This document shows, one piece after another, positions 43,440 to 59,000 of a stretch of 64,000 bases of DNA. Under the pieces are notes generated by a model. That model ran no database searches, was not told the DNA's origin, and saw nothing but the letters and a program-made list of their open reading frames with translations. Every line of letters starts with the position of its first letter. Position 1 is the first letter of the stretch. This DNA comes from Adineta vaga (lineage: Eukaryota; Rotifera). The DNA lies in assembly GCA_021613535.1 (NCBI GenBank), contig CP075492.1, positions 7,130,001 to 7,194,000 on the forward strand, given 5' to 3'. The position numbers and the translations under genes were made by a program.

Positions 43440-45783
43440 GTTTTCTATTATATAGAAAAAGTTTACTTTTATGCTCTAAAGAAAAATGCGTTGAATGATA
43501 AAGTATGTATATATATGTTTTCTTAATAACTATTCATGCTAGGGTAACAAAACAAAGATTCAAATGATATTCTCTCAAAACTGATGGAAAATTAAGTTTT
43601 TCTTTACAGACTATCATGGTGATTACCTGATGTTATCGTATTATGGTTTATGAGATTATAAAAAGAATGTCGTTCATCATAATAAGTGTCACTAGAGACG
43701 ATGTATTTATAGACTACTGTAAAGCTTGTCTCTTCGAGCATGATTTTAGAGTATGTATCCACTTTAACAGTTTCACCACACTAAAACTTATTAACAATGA
43801 GACATTACAAACTCTAATGTAAGAACCTTTTTCTGTTTTCAAACTATTTCTCTGCCGTTAGACTCCTTTTATTATTGCTATTGTTCGTTCTAATAAAATG
43901 ACATTACCAGCTTACTAAAAGTCAATCTGCGTAGAACTGACTGTTTATTATCAACTTATAAAATGATCTTTTCTCGACTTAACATATCTAATAATATTCT
44001 TTGTCTACAAAGATGAATTTTACAAGTCCTAGTATGTCATGGACGAAGAAATATAAAGAACTTAATTCTCATTATTATTTATCTATGATATCTTAATAAT
44101 TGAAATAACTGAGAAATAATTCAGAGAGAGCAAATTCTCTTAGACGTTAGTCTATTTCACTACGATTCAGAAAATTCAATGTACTTTCCTCAAGTTTGTA
44201 GAATATGAGAGTATGAATAGATAATTTCGTCGAGAATAAAATAAAGAATAAATACTAGAATCAGTCAGAAATATCATTTAATGTGAAATGAGGGTTAAAA
44301 TGGAAGCAACGCTCGACGGAATACTCAGAATAATTTTTTAAGGTTCCATATCTGCATGCTTCTCTCACAAAGAGATTGTTTCTTTAGCGAAAAAAATCAC
44401 GTTATCGGAAACGGAAGCAGTATTTCACAGTATCCATCCAACAAAAATTGTCACGATGAAACTACTCGATTATCTTTCGGTTCATCTTCTTTTTACTGAA
44501 ACAAAAATTCTTTCGGGATAAATTATATAAGATGTTTGTATTTTTCATACGATTGTGATATTTCTCTCATATATATCTTGTGGAATATTGACATAGATTA
44601 TACATGACAAGAATACTTCCTAACTTTTAAACAAATACAAAAAACGCATCAAATATAATCGCATTGGTTTAATTCTATTTTTAACTAAAAATCTCCTCTG
44701 CACATGTTTGCATAGATGAACTTGATCAGTAAACAAATACATTTGACAAAATCGGCTTGGGAACAATTTCTGTTCCATACGATAAAAATAGCAAAAGCAG
44801 TTGGCACGAAATTATGATTTAGTCAACAATACATAATTGACATTACTCACATTTTTTAGGTCTCAAATCAAAAAGAAATAGGTCAAGATATTCTTCAGAT
44901 CGCACTTTTTACAGAATATGCGACAACAATGTCATGTTTTATTTTAGTGCTAAGTCAACAAATCATTTGACATCTATGTTGATGACTCGTGAACTTTGAC
45001 TATTGTTCCTCTTCAAAGTATGTTGGCATCAAATTATGATCAGAATTATTCATTTCTAAATGCCATCATTTCCCTTCATGTCAAAACAAAGAACATTTAC
45101 TAACGACTAGTTCACTAAAATAGAATTCCATTTTCTCTCATCTATTGATTCTAATTTCGCTTGAATTATTCAGAAGAAAGAAAATCTTTCTAATTGAATC
45201 AAGTACACTTGTTCCTTTGGATGTGTTCATTAACTTATGACTCGATGTTGAACTATGACGAGTTTAATTATTGAAAATAGATTGATTTATTTATGTTTCT
45301 TGCGCATATAGGCTTCTGAATTTAAAAAAAGAAGAAGATAAAGAAAAAAAAAGAAGAAGATAAAGAAAAAAAAAGAGAAAGAAAACAAACGAGAAAATAA
45401 AAGTTCAAAGCTCAGCTGTGTGAATAAAAAGGATAAACACGCACACGCACAAAATAGGCACAGCTGAGTTGCACAGGTTTCATATGATCATGATCGTCAA
45501 AATACTCTTGAATTGAAGAAAAAATAATAAGAAGAATAACCTGTTTTTCCAAAGACAAAACACACAAATATACAGAGACAATCGGGTTTTGATAGAATTT
45601 GGTTTTTTTTAGTAGAAAATAAAAAATAGAAAATACATTTGGTTTTTACAAGAATGAAGAAGAACATTTTCAAACATATACAGACTTTGTCTATATATAC
45701 GTATGTTTCGGGAATTGAAAAGACAAATTGGAACGAAAAGAAAGAACAAGTTTGTTATGTCTCTTTGAAGTTATGCAATGATT
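43440..45783. other. 2.3-kb intergenic region
   Basis: Upstream region of the GPCR and 3' region of USP9X. AT-rich with a purine microsatellite near the right end. No gene, RNA or transposon feature could be supported. Confidence 0.45.
45324..45384. repeat. Purine minisatellite
   Basis: Two to three copies of a ~21-base unit (A-run plus GAAGAAGATAAAG). Confidence 0.6.
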
Positions 45784-48700
45784 TTATTGATGATGAGAAG
45801 ATGGCATTGGTTGAACGATGAGTTCATCATCTTCCATTCCGTCACTATATGAACCAGCATCATCATCATTTTCCTAAAAGAAACAATAATTTCATCATCA
45901 AACTAAAGAAAGGACGATTTGTTTTACTTTATCCGAACATAATTCACCGGCTTTTTCTAATACTGATTTCGCACTTTGAGTTCGTTCAAGAAAATATCCT
46001 TGTGATTGATCATTACTTGTAACTTGTCCTTGGGAAGAATAAAATGATGGAATGTTATTTGGTCGCTAAATAAATCAATTTGTTAAGATTAGGTAGAAAC
46101 AAATTCGATAGAATTTACTTCAAGTTGATCTTGTAACCAACGAACAGCTAGTGTCCAACGTTGTTTAATATCTTGATCAGTTTGAAGAATTTCATAGGCC
46201 TTCGGACAACTAAATAATAAAAGAGAGAGAGAGAGAGGGAGAGAGCATTTTTTTCTCTCGAAAAATCCAAAGTCTATTGAATTTACTTGGTAAATAATTG
46301 TAATATTGTTTTAATAAATTGATACGCTCGTTTTTCATTATTAGATTTCGATTTTGCAAATACATCAAATAATGATTGAGAACTGTCATTATTAGTATAA
46401 TTAAATGATGTGGTTGATGAAGAACTCTCGTGAATGATTGGACTTGTCTCATTGATTATGGGAGTACCTCTCAATGCATATAAAATTCGAGCTTCTTGCC
46501 AAGAATCTTCTACTAACAGCACCGTATATAGAATATCAAGATGAGCGCGTAGATCACCCGAGTAGAACATTGAAGGCTTTACAGAGAAAGAACAAGAATA
46601 AAATCATATATTACGATGAAATTATGTAAAACTTACCGATCCTAAAATTTCACGCATCGCAAGTGATGTTATACGAGGATTTTCCCAAATTAGAAATCGG
46701 AGAAAACGAGATAAATCTTCGGATGAACTGGCATCTTCAATAACTTTCTTTAATAAATGATCTCGCTTATATAATAAATCAATAAATTCATTCGGAACTG
46801 GACAAACAGGAGTATTATTATAGGTATGATATGGATTGGGTAAGATTTTTCCATCAGACTAGATATATAAAAGAAATATATTTGCATTTTTCTTTTTTAC
46901 AAATGTCAAATCATCTATACTTGATTTGATTGACATAAAATTGAAACATCAAAACAACGAATCAATGTTGCAAGTATAATGGATAATTTCGATGGTTCAC
47001 CATAACGTTGAATTGATGTCGATGATAAATCATCATTTGCAATTTTTGCAAATATAATTGGAACATTCAAACGAATCAGTTGTTCACACTAGGAATTTCA
47101 AAAGAAAAAGAATATGAAATTCTGTCTTATTGTTTTATGGAAAAGAATCTTTCACATACTTCATAACGACCTTGAGATGAATAATTAATAAAAAATTGAA
47201 AATATTGTGCAGACATTTTCACACTATCTGGACCATCTTTTTTCAACAAACGTAAAACATTATTAAGAATCTTTTCTTCAACAGTCATTTCAACTAATTT
47301 CAATGAGAGAAAAAAGTTCAATCGATTTTTTATATTCATTAGTTTTATACATACCTATTAGACCATCGATATCTTGTTCATCTTGACGAGAATAACTAGC
47401 AAGTGTAACTAAGATTCGACCGAATGCATTACGAACCTATTCAATAAAAATTTCTTTTAAATTTCAATAAGAAAGTGTTCAAACTTACTTCTGGTGATGT
47501 ACAATCCATAAGATATTCATGAAAACGATTCGGATGTTTGAATAAAACTTCTTCAGTATAATATTGTCGAGCTTGACGAGAATATCGTAAACAATGAGTT
47601 ATCAAGTCAGTCCATTCGTTGGCTGCGCCACTGAAAAAGAGAGATTCATTTCTTCCATTGCAAAACTATGGATTGGAATACAAACCGAAGTGATTTCTTT
47701 GTATGCCAACCGACTGTAAAGAGAAATTTTGCCGCTATTTGAATACTAATCAATGCTAAATTTTCAATAGCCTGAAGAAAAAGGTGTTCTTATAAAGATA
47801 TATTGAACGAAAATATATAAAAAAAAGTTTACATTTATTGAATTGGTATCTTCCTCTTGCTGCTGCTGTTGTTGTTGTTGTTGTTGAACAAGTATTCCTA
47901 ATTGTTGTACATTACTATGTACAAGTCGTTTAATAAATAGAAAATATTCTTGACTGAATAGAATTCGATTATGAAGAAATTTAATATTTTGTTTTCGAAC
48001 ACTACGTTGAACTGATAATGGCATACGTTGATTTCGATCATCTAATATCAAAAAATACATGAGGAAAAATCAATCGAGTGAGAAATAACATACATATTTG
48101 TAATTGGGCTAAATCATTTTCAAGATTTTGTGTTGGATCAACATTATTTGTTGATATTTTTTCATAAAATAAGATATATGCATTCCACCAACGACGTTGT
48201 CTAAAAGAAATATCAAAATTTTAGGAAAAACAAATCTCATAGTAGTAAACGAAGTGAGTCATACCGTTTCATAACTGATTGATCAAATGGTGATGTTGAA
48301 TGATCTCCACCGAAACATTGCGAGCGAAGTTCTTCATCATCATTCATTTTACATTCACTTACATCAGTATCATCAAATTTATACCATTGAGAACTATTCG
48401 GATCATCCGATTCATCACTATCCATAGAAAGTTGAGAAATGTTTTCTCTTTTGAGAAGAAAAACGTTTTTGTTTCTTACTTATGTTGAATGAAAGAATAA
48501 TAATGGCCACCATTAGCTTGTCCCATATGAACGATAATACCAACAAGTTTATAACGTGTACCATCATTACTCGTCGCTTGATCATCTGTTGAATTTTCGT
48601 CAACTATTGGTGAACCTAGAGAGAAAGAGAGAGATTGAGAAATACAGTAGGCAACAATCGAGTTATTTACCTTCTGCTTTTGCAAGACCTTGTACTGTAT

Positions 48701-51700
48701 ATGGTTCCATATCTAATTCTCTTGGAAATTCAAAGTAATCATTAAATTTAATAGGTGTTTCACGTTCCCAATCATAATCAAATCGTTTCAGTTGAATAGC
48801 CAAGACAGGTGGTAAACGTTTAAAACAGGTTCGTTTTACTGTATTAACCTATAATCAAAACAGTTAAATACAGTGTACATACGAAAGGTTTCTACCTTTT
48901 TATCACATTTTTCACAATGATATGCATTTGGTCCATCTAATAATTCTCCGATAACATATTGTTCGAGTGATTCTTTTAAATTTTGACTATGACGAATATC
49001 TACACTTAACAATGTAAAATCTTCATCACGTGTATAACTAAAAATCAAGCACGAGATAAAATACGAAGAACAGATAGATATAAATCATTACCGATGTGGA
49101 CAATCTTTACAGATCTTTTGATCAGCAAATGTACCGCCTAAAACTCTTGAACATATTTGTGGAACTTTTAATATTTTCAATGCTTCATCAATATTATCCA
49201 CAAGAGTATTTAAAAATTCAACAGCATCTTGTTGATCACGTACATTCACAGGTTCACCTGCAAATCTATTTTGATAAAGAAAAACAAATAATAATATTCA
49301 TAAAAATTCTTTGTCTTTACTTAAATATTTTCCAGAATCCTCGAGGAATATAAAATTGTAATTTCGAATCTAAACAATGTCCAAATATTCTTTGAATTTG
49401 ACGAAAAATTTGAATATGATAATCATTTCGATCATTGGGTGAATCTTTCACAGGTGAAACAGTTGTTGATTTATCTTTTGAAAGTGATTTCATATCAGTA
49501 GATGTATCCGACTGAAAGAAAATAAACATATCGTTCATTTTCTTTTCAAAAGAAAAACAAATTTACATACAGCATCACGGCGTACATCATCGTCATCAAA
49601 TTCATCTTCACCGTATTCCAATGGAATCTTGACGGATAATAATGCAGTTCGAATTGATCGAATCATAAATAATTGTTGAAGAACAGAATTCATATAACAA
49701 GTTGCACATGCATTTCTTAAACCAACAAAACCTCGAGGAGAACGTGAACCAATAGGTAATGTAAAATCCCATTCGGTGAGAGCTGCATCAGGCGCTAAAA
49801 GAATCGCACAAAACAGTATTTCAATATCAATTAAAACTATTTTTTTGTCTTTTCTTTTACCTGAATAGAAAAGATCTGTAAGATATTTATCAATTAATTT
49901 TAAATTATCAATACAATCAGTTCCTAAGATAACTAATAAATCAAAAGCCGCTAATATTGTCATTGGTGATTGACAAATCGGCATGGATGGTTCTTGAAGT
50001 TCACTATCATCAGTTTCAATTGTTGGATTTGAAAGACGTTTTTGTTTCAATGAACGAACTTGGCAAAGTAATGTCGATGCCGGAAAAAGGAATTGTTCCA
50101 TTAATTGTTGTATTAATGCTTGATCAATACCATAGAAACGTTTACATTCACTACTTTGAAATTGTAATAATTCTTTAGCTAGATTTAAATGACCACGAAG
50201 TAAATGTTCATCAACAGGTAATTGAAGAGTTTTTAACCAAGTCATTTCATCATTTAATTGTTGATTGATATTTGATGGTATGATATGATTGATATATGCA
50301 AAGGATAATAAACGACATAATAAATGAAAGAAATCTAATGAATAGGATGAATACGTTTTCAAATGATGAGGATGTTTATTAAATAATTGAAATTGTTTAT
50401 CAATCAGATATTTTAGTAGATCTTCATGTTGACCTTGAGCACAATGAGTTGTAAGAAGAATGATTTGATCCGATGCTGTATGACGTATGGATGAATCATG
50501 ACAATAAAGAACGAGATCAATAAGAAAATATTCAAAGAAATTTTCTTTAATTAAACGTCCAACACATGATGGAACTAAAGCAACGGATATACAAAATAAT
50601 TCTAAACCTTCACGACATGCCGATCGATTTTCTTCATCTTCCTCTAAGTATTCATTAAAATCCATTTGTTCATTTGGATCAAACTAAATATAGCCAAAAA
50701 TGTTAATTCTTTTTTCTTTTCTTTTCAATAAACTTACATTTTCTTGTTTGAATGAATTATGAATCTCAGTGAAATCACTTTTTAAACTTTTTTCAAAAGA
50801 ATTTTCTTTCGTATTCGATGCTAAACACCAAATAAGTCGAATTAATTCAATAATATCTTCATATTGTAAGAAAGATCGTTTTGGTATGGGATGTGTTGAT
50901 ACATGTTGAAGTAATAACATCACAATACGCTGTTCTATTGATGTCGATACATGTTGCGGATCACTGTTGACAGCTGTAACAGGCATTAAAGTAAGAATTT
51001 GTTCTAATGACATATGATAAACAGAAGAGTTGGATGTTTTTAATTGATAATAGCCAAGTATGATTAGAAAACGTTTGATAATGCATAATGTAAAGAAATA
51101 AATTTGTTTTGTTGTTATTGTATCACAATGATCAGTATATTGTTTTTGTGTCAAAATATTTAATAGACATACTAAACCTCCTGCATGAAGAAATAAGACA
51201 TGTACGACTTCGATTTCATTGCTTTCAGTTGGAGCAAATGAAGCTGGTGAAAGTCGAACTAAAGTTGTTTTTAAATTATATAACATTTGTGTTGGTGATG
51301 TTTGGAAATAGAATTGATTAATACGATTGGTATTTTCTTCTGGATTTGTTTTTGTATTATGAAAACAATTGGTAAACGTTTGTTTCGCATGTGGATCAAC
51401 AGGAACTAGATCGAGAATATGACGGGATGTATCACGAAGGCGAGTATTATTTTCTTTACAACCCAAATCAGATATTTCAATTAGAAATTGATAATATTCA
51501 TGTATTTGAGAAAATATCTAAATACAAACAGAAGGAATTAATTTTAATTTTTTGAATTTGTAATCAATTTCTCTTAAAAATACATCTTATTTTTAATGTA
51601 ATGTCATACTCGAACTAAGATCATTGTCAGAGGAAATCTAAGTAGTTAAAAATAAACAGACTTATTCTACGAACTTTTTCTTTATATAGACTAGAAAGTA

Positions 51701-54700
51701 AATAAACATAGTCTTGTCAGAAGTGTCTAGCTCAAAGTTAAATTGAATGAATATAATTTACTAACCACAGTTGGTAATGCACTTTCGGCATTAATATCAT
51801 TTCCATCTATTATTCGATTTTGATGAGATATCGATGATGAAATATTGTTGTTATTATTATTCATTTCGGATTCTGATGAACTACTTTCACCACTTGAACC
51901 ACCATGTGTTGGCTGTTGAACCCATCTTATTGATATTGTCTGAAATAAAAATATAAATACATTCTATTTTTCTTTGAAAATCTTTCACTTACAATTCGAT
52001 CTCGGCCATCGGTCTGTCCTAATGTTTTATTATCATCTGCAGAATAGATCATGTCATTATTTCGAAGTATTTCCAAAATTCCATAGATTGTTTTATATCT
52101 AAATAAAATTGATATACAAATTTCGAAAGAAACAATATAGAGTTTTTTTCTACCGATTCGAAATCATTCGTCGAATTTGTCCCCAAGTATCATTTGAATG
52201 GCATTGATAATCAAAATCTTCTCCTTGTCGATTTTGTCCCGAAAGAAAACGAATAAATACTGTTACTGGTCGACCACGAAATGCTCTAGAAGATTAAGAA
52301 TTTTCTTTATCAAATCTTTTCCTTGTCATGTTTCTTACCTTGCCATTGGCAGAACATTTCTTTCTTTATGATACGAATAATCACATTCAGCTAAATATTC
52401 TCTTAAAACAGTTAATAAACGAGTTAAAGCATTGATTTTTTCTGGAGTTGATTTGCTTTTTATTTGTTCGTAGACATTTTTCAAACGAGTAAAACATTCT
52501 TCGATAAATTTCTGATGAATACGTTTGATTTCTATTTTTAATTGTGGACTTATATTTGTATAGACTTCTTTGATCAATTGAATTCCACGAGCTGCGACTT
52601 CATCGGATCCATTTAAAATCAATTCCCAGAGATATTCAATACCGATAAGATCTTCATCACTTATAAGACGAACTGTACGACGTTTTTTATGAAATTTATT
52701 GCATTGAGCATTGACAGATTTAAAAAATCGATCAAAACAACTAAAAGATATTTCAAAATTTATTCTTCGCAGAAACTATGCGTCGTTCTTTTAAAAACAA
52801 TTTTCATACGACACTCATTGTATTTCTTCGCGATACTATCTAAACTCTTAAGAAGCATTTATTTTAATAATATATGCTTACGTCATTCCAAGATCAGTTA
52901 ATAGATGAGGTTCCAATTTCAAAAAATGATTTTGAAAAAATTCTTTCCCTGATTTGGATTCAAATCCAACGTCTTCAATAATCTAAATACGCGAAAAACA
53001 AACTCCATTACAAATCCATTCACATCTTGTGTTTTCTCTTACATCAGCAAACCAACGGAAACATTGTTCACGATCTTGAGGATAAACAGGATGTTCAGCA
53101 AGACATGTCCATATCATTCTCATATTTTCAGATCCTAAATGTCGACGGCCATCTTTCAAGATAAACCTACAGATCATAACAAGAAAGATTTGCATCGCTT
53201 TTTGAACTGCATGAAATTTACTTGAGAAAAGTTAAACGTTCATGAATTTGCAAATTATGATTAAAACGACCATCGGGAAAATATTCTTCTGCTGGTAAAA
53301 TCTTTTTGGTTTCTAAAAAAAACCATTCATTCAAATGAATTATATTTTCAATAAATCGAAAAAGTTCTTCTCTGACCATCTCGCTGTTGTCGAATATTAT
53401 TCATATAATGACAGAGATTTTCTGTAACAACAGCACTTAATTGATGTTTTTGTTCTAATACATCGATGATCGCAAGTCGATTCGATGGAACTCCCATACG
53501 AGAAATGTTCTGCATGTACATACTCTAGATATTGCAAGGAAAAACCATTTGAGAACGATGATGATATGGATAGAATGACTTACCTCATGAAATTGTGAAC
53601 AGATTTCTCGAATTTGTTTAAGAGAAAAGAGAACATGTTGACCTTGTTTTACTTCATCCATGATTCGATCAATCCAAGATAGTTTCGTTTTATCTTTATC
53701 CTATAAAATATCAATTCAAATTCAATATACTAAAGATTTATTTCATTTCTTACCAATAAACAACTGTAATCAAGAATTTTCAAATGTGCTGCTAAAGCTT
53801 GCTCAATAATTTCCGTTGATAAATGTGCATCATAAGATATAGTCCATAATAACTCCAAAACCTATTGAAATCACTATAGACAAATAGTTCGAAATACTTT
53901 CCGTAATCATACTTTATTTGCCATTAGACCTTCTTTATCATCTTCTGCTAATCTTCGAATAAGTTCAAGTAATTTTTCACGTTGTTTTTTACTTGCTTTT
54001 GTCCAACTTTCCTATAACAAAAAACAAAGGACAATTGATTCAATATAAGAAGAAACAAAAGATTATATACTCGAAAACAATCAAATAATTGTTCTAATTG
54101 TTCTGGTGTAAAATCCCAAGCCAATTTTGCTAGAAGATCATGAACATTTTTTTCGATCGCTTCATGTTTACCACATGCTGCATTCCAAATTTTGGCTAAG
54201 TCATCTCGACTTAACGCTTGTTCTTTGATGATAAAACGAAGAAGTTTTTCTAATTTTTCGACATATTGAGGTTGATGAAGACAATCACGTAGAACAATAT
54301 CGAGAATTTGATTTTCTTGAAGCCATTGCTAAAGAAGAGAAAAAGGTCTGAGATGAAAAAAAAAGAGTGTGATAAAAACGATTTACAATGAATTTTTCTG
54401 ATGTTAAACTATCATTATCATCTGAACGATTGAATGTTGTACGATGAAAGGAACTGAGACTTGGAAGAAGTTTGTTCACTTCATTAAGTGCATTCATTTT
54501 ACCACTGAAAGAATTCGTTTGCAAAAGGCTAGAAATAAACAATCAGAAGAATATTTAAAAGTTACAAAGTAAATCTATTCTCTTCTGCTAGTTTCGAAAC
54601 AATTTTTTGTGTAACATAGTGAATTTGTTTTTCATACCGTAGAATTATTTTAAGTCGAAGTATATCAAGATTTCGACATGTTTTATCGTTTTGAGGCAAT

Positions 54701-56003
54701 CGCGATGCAAGATGACGTAGCCATTTGATGACTGCTGATAACGTATCATTTTTCGATTCACTTTTCGTTTCTACTTTAAGATCAATTTCAGTTAATTGAT
54801 CAAGGAATTGTGGAACAAATTCCTAAACAAAAAAAAAGACGATTGAATAAATGATTATTTTTAGGAATTAAATTGATTTTACAATAATAGGTTCAAAATA
54901 TTTTTTTATTGTTGCTTGTGTTAAATAATCATAACAAAGACCCCATGGTTTGAGTAATGCAACAACAAGAGGAACTGTCAATTTTGTTTCTGATGAAATA
55001 AAACGAGCAAGAAGTTTATCAAAACCACCTAGATCACCAAATTTGTTAATGAAATCAACTAACCAACCCTAGAACATAATTACAATTACAATGAAATCCC
55101 ATGAGAAACAATAAAAATAAAATACTCGTTGAACACCACGATATTCTGCTAAAGAAGCAAAAGGTTCGGTTGTATTTCGTAATTTATATAAACATATTCG
55201 ATTGTAATTTGCTTGATGATAACTAAAAGTAATGATATCCGCATAGAATTCGGAACGATCTATTTCGAACTAGATTATCTTACCGGCCTTGTGGATTCAT
55301 AACAAAACTGAGAATTTCTAATAGTGGAAAACAATCATCATCTAATTTAAATACACATAATCGAAGAAAAAACATAGTATTTTTATAAATAGCTTGCTAA
55401 ACAAAAATGAAAATAAATCTTTCATGTAAAATTTTCTTCAAATCAACATACGTATATATCAAATTTCCATGATTGAACAGCTTCATCACAGAATATTTTT
55501 GTAAAAGAAATAACAAGACTATCACGAATTAATCGTTGACATGCTTCACTTTTTGTATCAAGTTCTAAAAAAAAAAGATAAAATAAAATAAAAATAAAAG
55601 ATCATTGCGGTTATTTGAACATACTTTCTCGGGCAAGTCGAGCAGCAGCTCGTAAACATTTAATCAATTCTCCATCAGTTAAAACTGGTACAATCCATCG
55701 TACTCGATTAACTTGTTCTTCAAGTTTCACTAGGTCATCAACTGGAAATTTTGGTTCACCATTTTCATCGAAAACAACTAAATACAAACAAAATTGACAC
55801 TTTTAAAACGAGAATCTTTCTTATTTACCATTTTCATTATCATCTTCAAGTTCTTCGATTTCATTCTCGTTTTTAATTGATGTTTCATAATCCGGTGGTG
55901 GAGTTTGTTGTTGATCATTTGTATTACCCACTACATTTAATGACGTCATTGATTGGCTATTTCTCTTCGTAATCGGTTCGACTAAATCTTCTTTAGCCGT
56001 CAT
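45784..56003 (-). CDS. USP9X: Ubiquitin-specific protease 9X / fat facets
   Basis: A ~10-kb gene with some tens of small introns, roughly 2,400 residues. The start is [20 protein letters not shown] with a PPDYE-type motif, then [20 protein letters not shown], as in vertebrate USP9X ([20 protein letters not shown]). Long helical-repeat text follows ([66 protein letters not shown]). The USP catalytic domain begins [20 protein letters not shown] with the nucleophilic Cys, has the zinc-type Cys pair [12 protein letters not shown], and ends with [15 protein letters not shown] containing the catalytic His. [20 protein letters not shown] follows. The tail includes [20 protein letters not shown], a run of about ten Gln (about 47850-47885), [20 protein letters not shown] and a [16 protein letters not shown] end. 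USP9X removes mono- and polyubiquitin from trafficking, polarity and signalling proteins. Confidence 0.96.
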
Positions 56004-59000
56004 TGAAAAACTTTATAAAAACAATATACACGCACACACGAACACACAAAACAACTGAAGAATGTGTACACCAAATATAAGACTATCTAGAAAGAAAACA
56101 AAAAAATTGCAAAATTTAACCTGACATGTGTAACAAACATCATGAGTCATTTCATAAAGAAAAACAAAAAACAACCAAATATTCTCGACATGTCGAAATA
56201 TTTCGATACAAAAGTAAATAATAACATCATGGTTAAATAAGGCACATAAGACGATATTGCTTATTCACGATGAAATTATGTTTTTTCTTTCTCCTTTGAT
56301 TTCATAGATAATTAAATTGTATGAATGAAATGTCATTTTCTCTTCGTTTAATGTTTACAAAATCATATTATTTTCTTGGAAAAAAGTAAAATAAATAAAG
56401 TTTAATCAAATAAGAGATAAAACCTAGAAAAATACTCAAACCAGCCATTTAGACCAAACGGAAGTCTCACTCAGATGAATCATACTGTGTGAGAAGATAC
56501 AAAAAAGAAAGAAAGCAAGTTGTTTTTTATTCCAACCAGTAACTGGCGACATTAGTATTACTTATGTAGAAATAATCGAGATGGCGTTCGTATTTATTAA
56601 GAAATGTGAAACTAGTACGAATACTTATAATAAATCCAATATTATGATTTACTATTAATGACGGAAAACATCATTAACGTACACTAAAAAGGTAAGACTG
56701 ATATTGAAAATAAAGCTCGCTCGTACGATGCTTATTGAGTAGTGTAATATAAAACGAGAGTGAAACGTTACGCTTTTTATTCGAATCAACTATGTGATTT
56801 TAATTGACGTGGATTTGATTCAATCTGCATAGAAAATATTTGTCTATTTTAACAAATAATAAGTTTACTCTTCAATCGAGTACTTAAAATCTAATCATTA
56901 GTGTTCTAAACTTATCGATACATATGTGATCTATGTAGAAAATTATACTGATGATGTTTCTTTTATGTTTCATGATATGAATGATTGTTGTCGGTAAAAG
57001 ATAAAAAAAAACAACATTGAACTGATCTATTGAATGTACTGAAGTTTATTTAATAAGTTGTATCCTGCTGCGCTCAAGAATTCATTTGTCTTTCTCTCTC
57101 TCTCTCTCTTTAATGCAATTCACTCAAGGGATTGACCTCCTGTTATATTCATCATGCTGCTCTTTATGAATAGATCGTTTTCTCTCTTGGATGAGTCTAG
57201 TTACAACCTTTCGTGCTTTGTACTATATTCTAAGGTTGGAATTCCAGCTGAGACTTCGCATCTTGATCAGTGATGATATCTTCAGTCTAATTATACAATA
57301 TAGACTAATATCGCTTTCAATGTGTCGCTAGATGGCGTTAGTCAACATTAACTATTTTAAAATATCTTTAAGATTTTTTTCTTTGAAACTCAGATGTTTT
57401 CTTGATTTTGTTTGACTTCAAAATATTTCTATTCATTTCATTGATGATATTCATGAAAAGACTTCGTCATTGGATCATCGAACATGCTTATTGTGTTTGT
57501 TTAGTCATCCTTCTCTCTTCTCTCTCTTCTCTTGTATCTTCTTATCAATGCGTGGCTATTGATCGAAGACGAATAAAACGTTCTGGATTAATTAATATTT
57601 CATTTTTTCTAATTAAACAAAAACTTTCAATCCAACTTATCATCGGTAAATATAAATTTGACGAACTTTCTAACAAAGAACATTAGTTTGATAGAAACAA
57701 GTGATTTGAATAATAGTCTTTTTAATGAAAAGTTGAGTGTGACATATGATTGGTAATTTTTTTTCATAATTTCTCTTATGGACAACTGTACATTTCATTA
57801 GTTTATTTTGATTTTATATATGACCATTATTGATGAGTGACCGTAGCGCGATATCTTTTAACGTTTTCTTTCTCTATGCATTTTTTTCGATGATAAAGAT
57901 CATTTCTTTTCTTCTACGCTTCACGCAATTGCCTATCCCATTATGAGACAAGCAAAGAAATATATACATACACACACGCATCTTGTCCGACAACGTATAT
58001 GGGTACACATCTACACATATACATAGATATGCATTGTTCGTAGTCAAGCGTTTCGCTTTTATGAGCAATAATACAGATACTGTCCATAGTCTCATTTATT
58101 TCAAACGATCGATCAAGGATGATAATAGACGATCGATGATCATAAACATGATTGTTCGGGTTTATTTATTTATTTTTCTTCTAGTTTTCCATTAGTTTTC
58201 TTTTCAATTCGTTAAGCACGATTTAACTTTAATCTGCTCTTCATTTGTCAAGTCATTGATTGACCTTTTTTTTCTTCTCTTCTCGTTACTCTTTCGATGT
58301 CATTGTAGCGAAGATCATTATATGTCAATAGTTCTTCTCTGAACCTGTTGACGATTTAATTGAATGAAAATCAAGTTCTGTCTACTTAATCATATATGGA
58401 ACTATTCAATGTGATGTATTTATATTCTCTTGACTATGTTTTGCCTTGTCATTTGCTTCATAATTGTTGTCGTTCTTCGGTTTTTTCCTCTTCTTCTTTT
58501 TTTTTCGTCCTTCATCAATAGGGTGTTTTTCATATTAAAGCAACAAATGCTACTTCTTGTTCTTGTTCATCATCTACATACCAAGGGATTTTCTTCTACT
58601 TCTTCTTTCTCTGCTGTCTCTTTTTGACGTTCTCTTTGCATGTATAGACAGATGAATCTATTTATTTGGTTTTACCATTGATTGAGTCTAACATATCAGC
58701 AAAATAGAGAAAGTAGTCGAGGAAAAAGAAGTCTTAATTACATTTTTATTATGTATTAATATCATTATCAGTTAGCAGTAAGTTCGTTTTGATTAATGGT
58801 AGTTGTTTAACAAGCAAGAAAAAGCTCGGTTGAATATTAGAAGATACTTGTTAGATTAATTAGTAAAAAAGAGTTTTCATATCTGATCGTTCATGGCTAA
58901 TCAATCAATCAATTAATAAATAGAGTGTCATAATATATTTTTTTCTTTTCCTTTCGTCTTTTCAATACATTCTCGATTTCTAGTCTGTCATTTATCCTGA

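Noticed and set aside
47850-47890. CTG/TTG run as an intergenic microsatellite
   Set aside because: It is inside a USP9X exon and encodes the polyglutamine run in frame.
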